A program made the position numbers and the translations under genes. 46,183 nucleotides of DNA. Source: Rhodoplanes elegans (GTDB taxonomy: Bacteria; Pseudomonadota; Alphaproteobacteria; Rhizobiales; Xanthobacteraceae). Under the pieces are notes generated by a model. It had not been told where the DNA came from. It saw nothing but the letters and a program-made list of their open reading frames with translations, and did not search any database. Within the stretch, counting starts at the first letter, position 1; each line of letters starts with the position of its first letter. Positions 43,918 through 46,183 of this stretch are shown piece by piece. The stretch lies in contig NZ_NHSK01000149.1 of the NCBI RefSeq assembly GCF_016653355.1, positions 1-46,183 of the forward strand, written 5' to 3'.

Positions 43918-44592
43918 TCACTGCAGCGGCGCATCGCCGGAGTTGCGGCCCTTGGCCAGCTCGATCTCGGTGACGGCGACGAGGATCTCGGCCCGCGTCT
44001 TCAGGTCGGGCGCCTCCAGGAGGGCCTGCTTCTCGGCCGGGCCGTAAGGCGACATCATCGCCAGCGCGTTGACCAGCGCCTCGTTGGGGGCGCTCTCGAT
44101 GCCGTCCCAGTCGGCCTTCAGCTTGTTGGCCTCGAGGAAGTCGCGCAGCGCCCGGAGCAACGACGCGCGGTCGACTGCCTTCTCGCCCTTGCGGGCGACG
44201 AAGTCGTCGGCGAACGGCGCGTAGGAGACCAGGCACTGGCGGTAGGGCGTATCGACGGCGAGCTCATGCTCCAGCCGGAACCGCGACACCCCGGTGAGCT
44301 GTAGCAGGTAGCGCCCGTCGCCGCTCTCGGCGAACTGGGTGATGCGGCCGACGCAGCCGACCCGGAACAGGGTCGGCTTGTCCTCCGGACCCGGATGGGC
44401 GCTGTCCGGCTGGATCATGCCGATCAGCCGGTGGCCGCTCTTGAGCGCGTCGTCGACCATCGCGAGATAGCGCGGCTCGAAGATGTTGAGCGGCATCTGG
44501 CCGCGCGGCAGCAGCAGCGCGCCCGGCAGCGGAAACACCGGAAGGGTCGAGGGCAGGTCCGCCGGGCCCCGATACGATGCGTTCATGGGCAT
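43918..44592 (-). CDS. LON peptidase substrate-binding (Lon N) domain protein
   Basis: A 224-residue protein with only the N-terminal domain of Lon protease (PUA-like), not the ATPase or peptidase. [37 protein letters not shown] is the domain's signature (about residues 14-50), followed by [29 protein letters not shown]. Such proteins are widespread in alphaproteobacteria next to Trm112, as here, with no proven function; a substrate-recognition or ubiquitin-ligase-like adaptor role is a guess. Two ATG codons are six bases apart (44592, 44586), with a ribosome site cggaga upstream. Confidence 0.9.
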   Translation of the reverse strand: MPMNASYRGPADLPSTLPVFPLPGALLLPRGQMPLNIFEPRYLAMVDDALKSGHRLIGMIQPDSAHPGPEDKPTLFRVGCVGRITQFAESGDGRYLLQLTGVSRFRLEHELAVDTPYRQCLVSYAPFADDFVARKGEKAVDRASLLRALRDFLEANKLKADWDGIESAPNEALVNALAMMSPYGPAEKQALLEAPDLKTRAEILVAVTEIELAKGRNSGDAPLQ

Positions 44593-44654
44593 GGCCGATC
44601 TCCGGGTCCGGTCCGGCGCGCCGGATCGACCGGCGGCGGACCGGGCGTGAACAC

Positions 44655-45578
44655 TCAGGCGAACAGGATCGAGGACAGGCGGCGGCGGCCCGAGACCGTC
44701 GACTCGTCGGTCGGACCCCAGGCCTCGAACAGCTGGACGAGCTGCTTGCGGGCGCCGTCGTCGTTCCACTTGCGGTCGCGCCGGACGATCTCCAGGAGAT
44801 GGTCGACCGTCTCGGCCTTGCGGCCCTTGGCGGCGAGCGCGAGGGCGAGGTCGTAGCGCGCCTGGTGGTCGAGCGGGTCGGCCGCGACCTTCTTCTCCAG
44901 CTCGACCAGCGGCCCGAGGGCGGCGGCCTGCTCGGCGACCTCGAGGGCGGCCGCGGCGGCGGCGACCGGCTGCTGGGCGCGCTTGGCTTCCGGCACCATG
45001 GCGAGCGTCTGCCGGGCCTGGTCGAGCGCGCCGGTCTCGACATAGCAGCGCACCAGGCCCGCCATGGCGTGCAGGTTCTCCGGATCGTGCTGGAGCACCT
45101 GGGCGTAGATCTGCGCGGCCGAGCCGGCGTCGCCGTCGACCAGGGCGGCGTCAGCCGCCTCCAGGGCCTCGGCGACCGGGTCGCCCTCGGGCGCCGCGCG
45201 GCCGCGGGTCAGCCGGTCCAGGAAGGCGACGATCTGGCTCTCGGGGAGCGCGCCCATGAAGCCGTCGGCGATGCGGCCGTCGGCGAAGGCCAGCACGGCC
45301 GGGATCGACTGGATGCCGAGCTGCTGCTGGAGCTGCTGGAACACGGCGCGATGCTGCTCGATGTTCAGCTTGACCAGCTTCACCTTGCCGCGGGCCGCCT
45401 TGACCAGCTTCTCCAGCACCGGCGTGAGCTGCTTGCAGGGCTGGCACCAGTCGGCCCAGAGGTCGAGGAGCACGGGCTGCCGGCGCGACTCCTCGATCAC
45501 GTCCTTGGCGAACTCTTGCGTGGTCGTGTCCTTGATGAGCCCGTCCGCGGCCACCGCCGCCCCGCCGTCCTGAAGCAT
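44655..45578 (-). CDS. cnoX: Thioredoxin-TPR co-chaperone (CnoX/YbbN)
   Basis: A 307-residue cytosolic protein. Residues 15-120 are a thioredoxin domain with the active site WCQPC (Cys45, Cys48), unlike the usual WCGPC. The C-terminal about 170 residues are TPR helices (AQIYAQVLQHDPENLHAMAGLVRCYVETGALDQA, LAKK...). CnoX/YbbN binds unfolded proteins and hands them to GroEL, protecting them during oxidative stress. The start at 45578 is homology-based; the frame is open some way upstream. It lies next to the Lon N gene (same strand, 62 bp), probably one transcript. Confidence 0.92.
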   Translation of the reverse strand: MLQDGGAAVAADGLIKDTTTQEFAKDVIEESRRQPVLLDLWADWCQPCKQLTPVLEKLVKAARGKVKLVKLNIEQHRAVFQQLQQQLGIQSIPAVLAFADGRIADGFMGALPESQIVAFLDRLTRGRAAPEGDPVAEALEAADAALVDGDAGSAAQIYAQVLQHDPENLHAMAGLVRCYVETGALDQARQTLAMVPEAKRAQQPVAAAAAALEVAEQAAALGPLVELEKKVAADPLDHQARYDLALALAAKGRKAETVDHLLEIVRRDRKWNDDGARKQLVQLFEAWGPTDESTVSGRRRLSSILFA

Positions 45579-45676
45579 CTGGAGTGTCCTTGTATCCGGG
45601 TGCCGCCGCCCCCATCGAGCGACTAGATGGGGAAGCACGGAACTCATTGCAATCGCGTCGTCAACCGGGCGCGTCG

Positions 45677-46183
45677 TCAATCCGGCGAGGCGCCGCCCGA
45701 GACCGTGAGGAGGCGTGGCTCGTGACCCGTGTGGCGCAGGAAGCGCAGGAGGTCGGCGGGCGCGATCGCCGTCGTCATGGTGTTGACCAGCGGATGATAG
45801 TTGAGCGGGTCGTGCGCCAGCATGGGCTCGTCCAGCACGACGGTGACCCGCAGGGCGGTGTCGTTGATGACGGCGAACGGGGTCACCGAGCCGGGCGTCA
45901 CCCCGAGGACCTCCTGCATGAGCTCGGCCGAGCCGAACGAGAACCGGCCGGCATCCAGCCGCCGGTGCAGGCCCTTGAGGTCGATCACGGCGTCTTCGAG
46001 CGCCACCACCAAGTACAGCGTGCCCCGCTTGTCCTTGAGAAACAAGTTTTTCGTGTGCCCGCCCGGGATCGTGCCGCGCAGCGCCTGCGATTCCTCGACC
46101 GTGAACAGCGGCGGATGCGACACGGTGCGGTGCGCGACGCCGAGCCGGTCGAGGCAGGCGAACAGGTCGTCGGGGGTGGCGGG
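45677..46183 (-). CDS. YbaK/ProX-type aminoacyl-tRNA deacylase, partial at right edge
   Basis: The gene runs off the window: the 168 visible codons start in PATPDDLFACLDRLGVAH, where family members begin with a Met a residue or two before, so almost nothing is missing. It is a prolyl-tRNA synthetase-associated (YbaK/ProX) deacylase that removes mischarged alanine or similar from tRNA-Pro. Visible signatures: HPPLFTVEESQALRG, HTKNLFLKDKRGTLYLV (catalytic Lys in KNLFLKD) and GSVTPFAVIND. A GTG inside the frame could mislead a start call. Confidence 0.93.
   Translation of the reverse strand, partial: PATPDDLFACLDRLGVAHRTVSHPPLFTVEESQALRGTIPGGHTKNLFLKDKRGTLYLVVALEDAVIDLKGLHRRLDAGRFSFGSAELMQEVLGVTPGSVTPFAVINDTALRVTVVLDEPMLAHDPLNYHPLVNTMTTAIAPADLLRFLRHTGHEPRLLTVSGGASPD

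Overview
The window is a 46 kb piece of a very GC-rich (roughly 70%) alphaproteobacterial chromosome, most likely of the order Hyphomicrobiales (Rhizobiales) near the Xanthobacteraceae/Nitrobacteraceae. The evidence is a class I lysyl-tRNA synthetase, the block PBP activator / rsmI / yraN / gshB, a DUF6460-type membrane protein, and many palindromic intergenic repeats of the kind common in that order. Genus is not decided. I see no rRNA, tRNA, CRISPR array, prophage or transposase gene. Most content is core or conserved accessory.

Layout. 0.2-3.3 kb: cfa, cmk and a transglutaminase-like protein. 3.6-8.7 kb: an ECF42-type sigma factor with its DGPF/YCII partner, then DUF1428, a second DGPF protein, two VOC proteins and a MoaD/ThiS-like carrier coupled to a BNR-propeller protein. 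The same promoter-like signature (TGTCGG-N17-CGTC) precedes both the sigma operon and the DUF1428 gene. 9-12.4 kb: DUF6460 protein, a LexA-like S24 regulator, alpha carbonic anhydrase, a 39-residue lipoprotein and a TauE/SafE permease. 12.6-20.5 kb: lysK, a family 3 solute-binding protein, a GT2 glycosyltransferase, a membrane protein overlapping it convergently, rlmN and an aldo/keto reductase. 20.6-26.6 kb: PBP activator, rsmI, yraN, a chemoreceptor and gshB. 26.7-27.9 kb: an AbiEii-type nucleotidyltransferase with a small upstream partner, and a 60-residue protein. 28-31.7 kb: a TsdA-like dihaem cytochrome, a Na+/H+ antiporter and mtgA.

31.9-35.5 kb: a self-contained catabolic cassette (TetR regulator, tandem palindromic operator, cyclase-family hydrolase, Bug-type binding protein, BKACE enzyme). 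It sits between mtgA and rpmF and is bracketed by two copies of the same repeat in opposite orientation. 35.8-37.1 kb: rpmF, a four-helix membrane protein and a nucleoside deoxyribosyltransferase. 37.3-40.1 kb: nitrogen control, with amtB-glnK behind a near-consensus sigma-54 promoter and ended by a strong terminator, plus a second, unpaired P-II gene. 40.3-46.2 kb: tesB, a UbiH-type hydroxylase, a GST, a Trm112-like protein, a Lon-N-domain protein, a CnoX/YbbN thioredoxin, and a YbaK/ProX-type tRNA deacylase that runs off the right edge.

The least described parts are the ECF42/DGPF regulon with its mapped promoters, the MoaD-BNR pair, the AbiEii-like pair, and the TetR-cyclase-Bug-BKACE cassette. 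All family assignments come from reading translations and remembered family features; no search was run.
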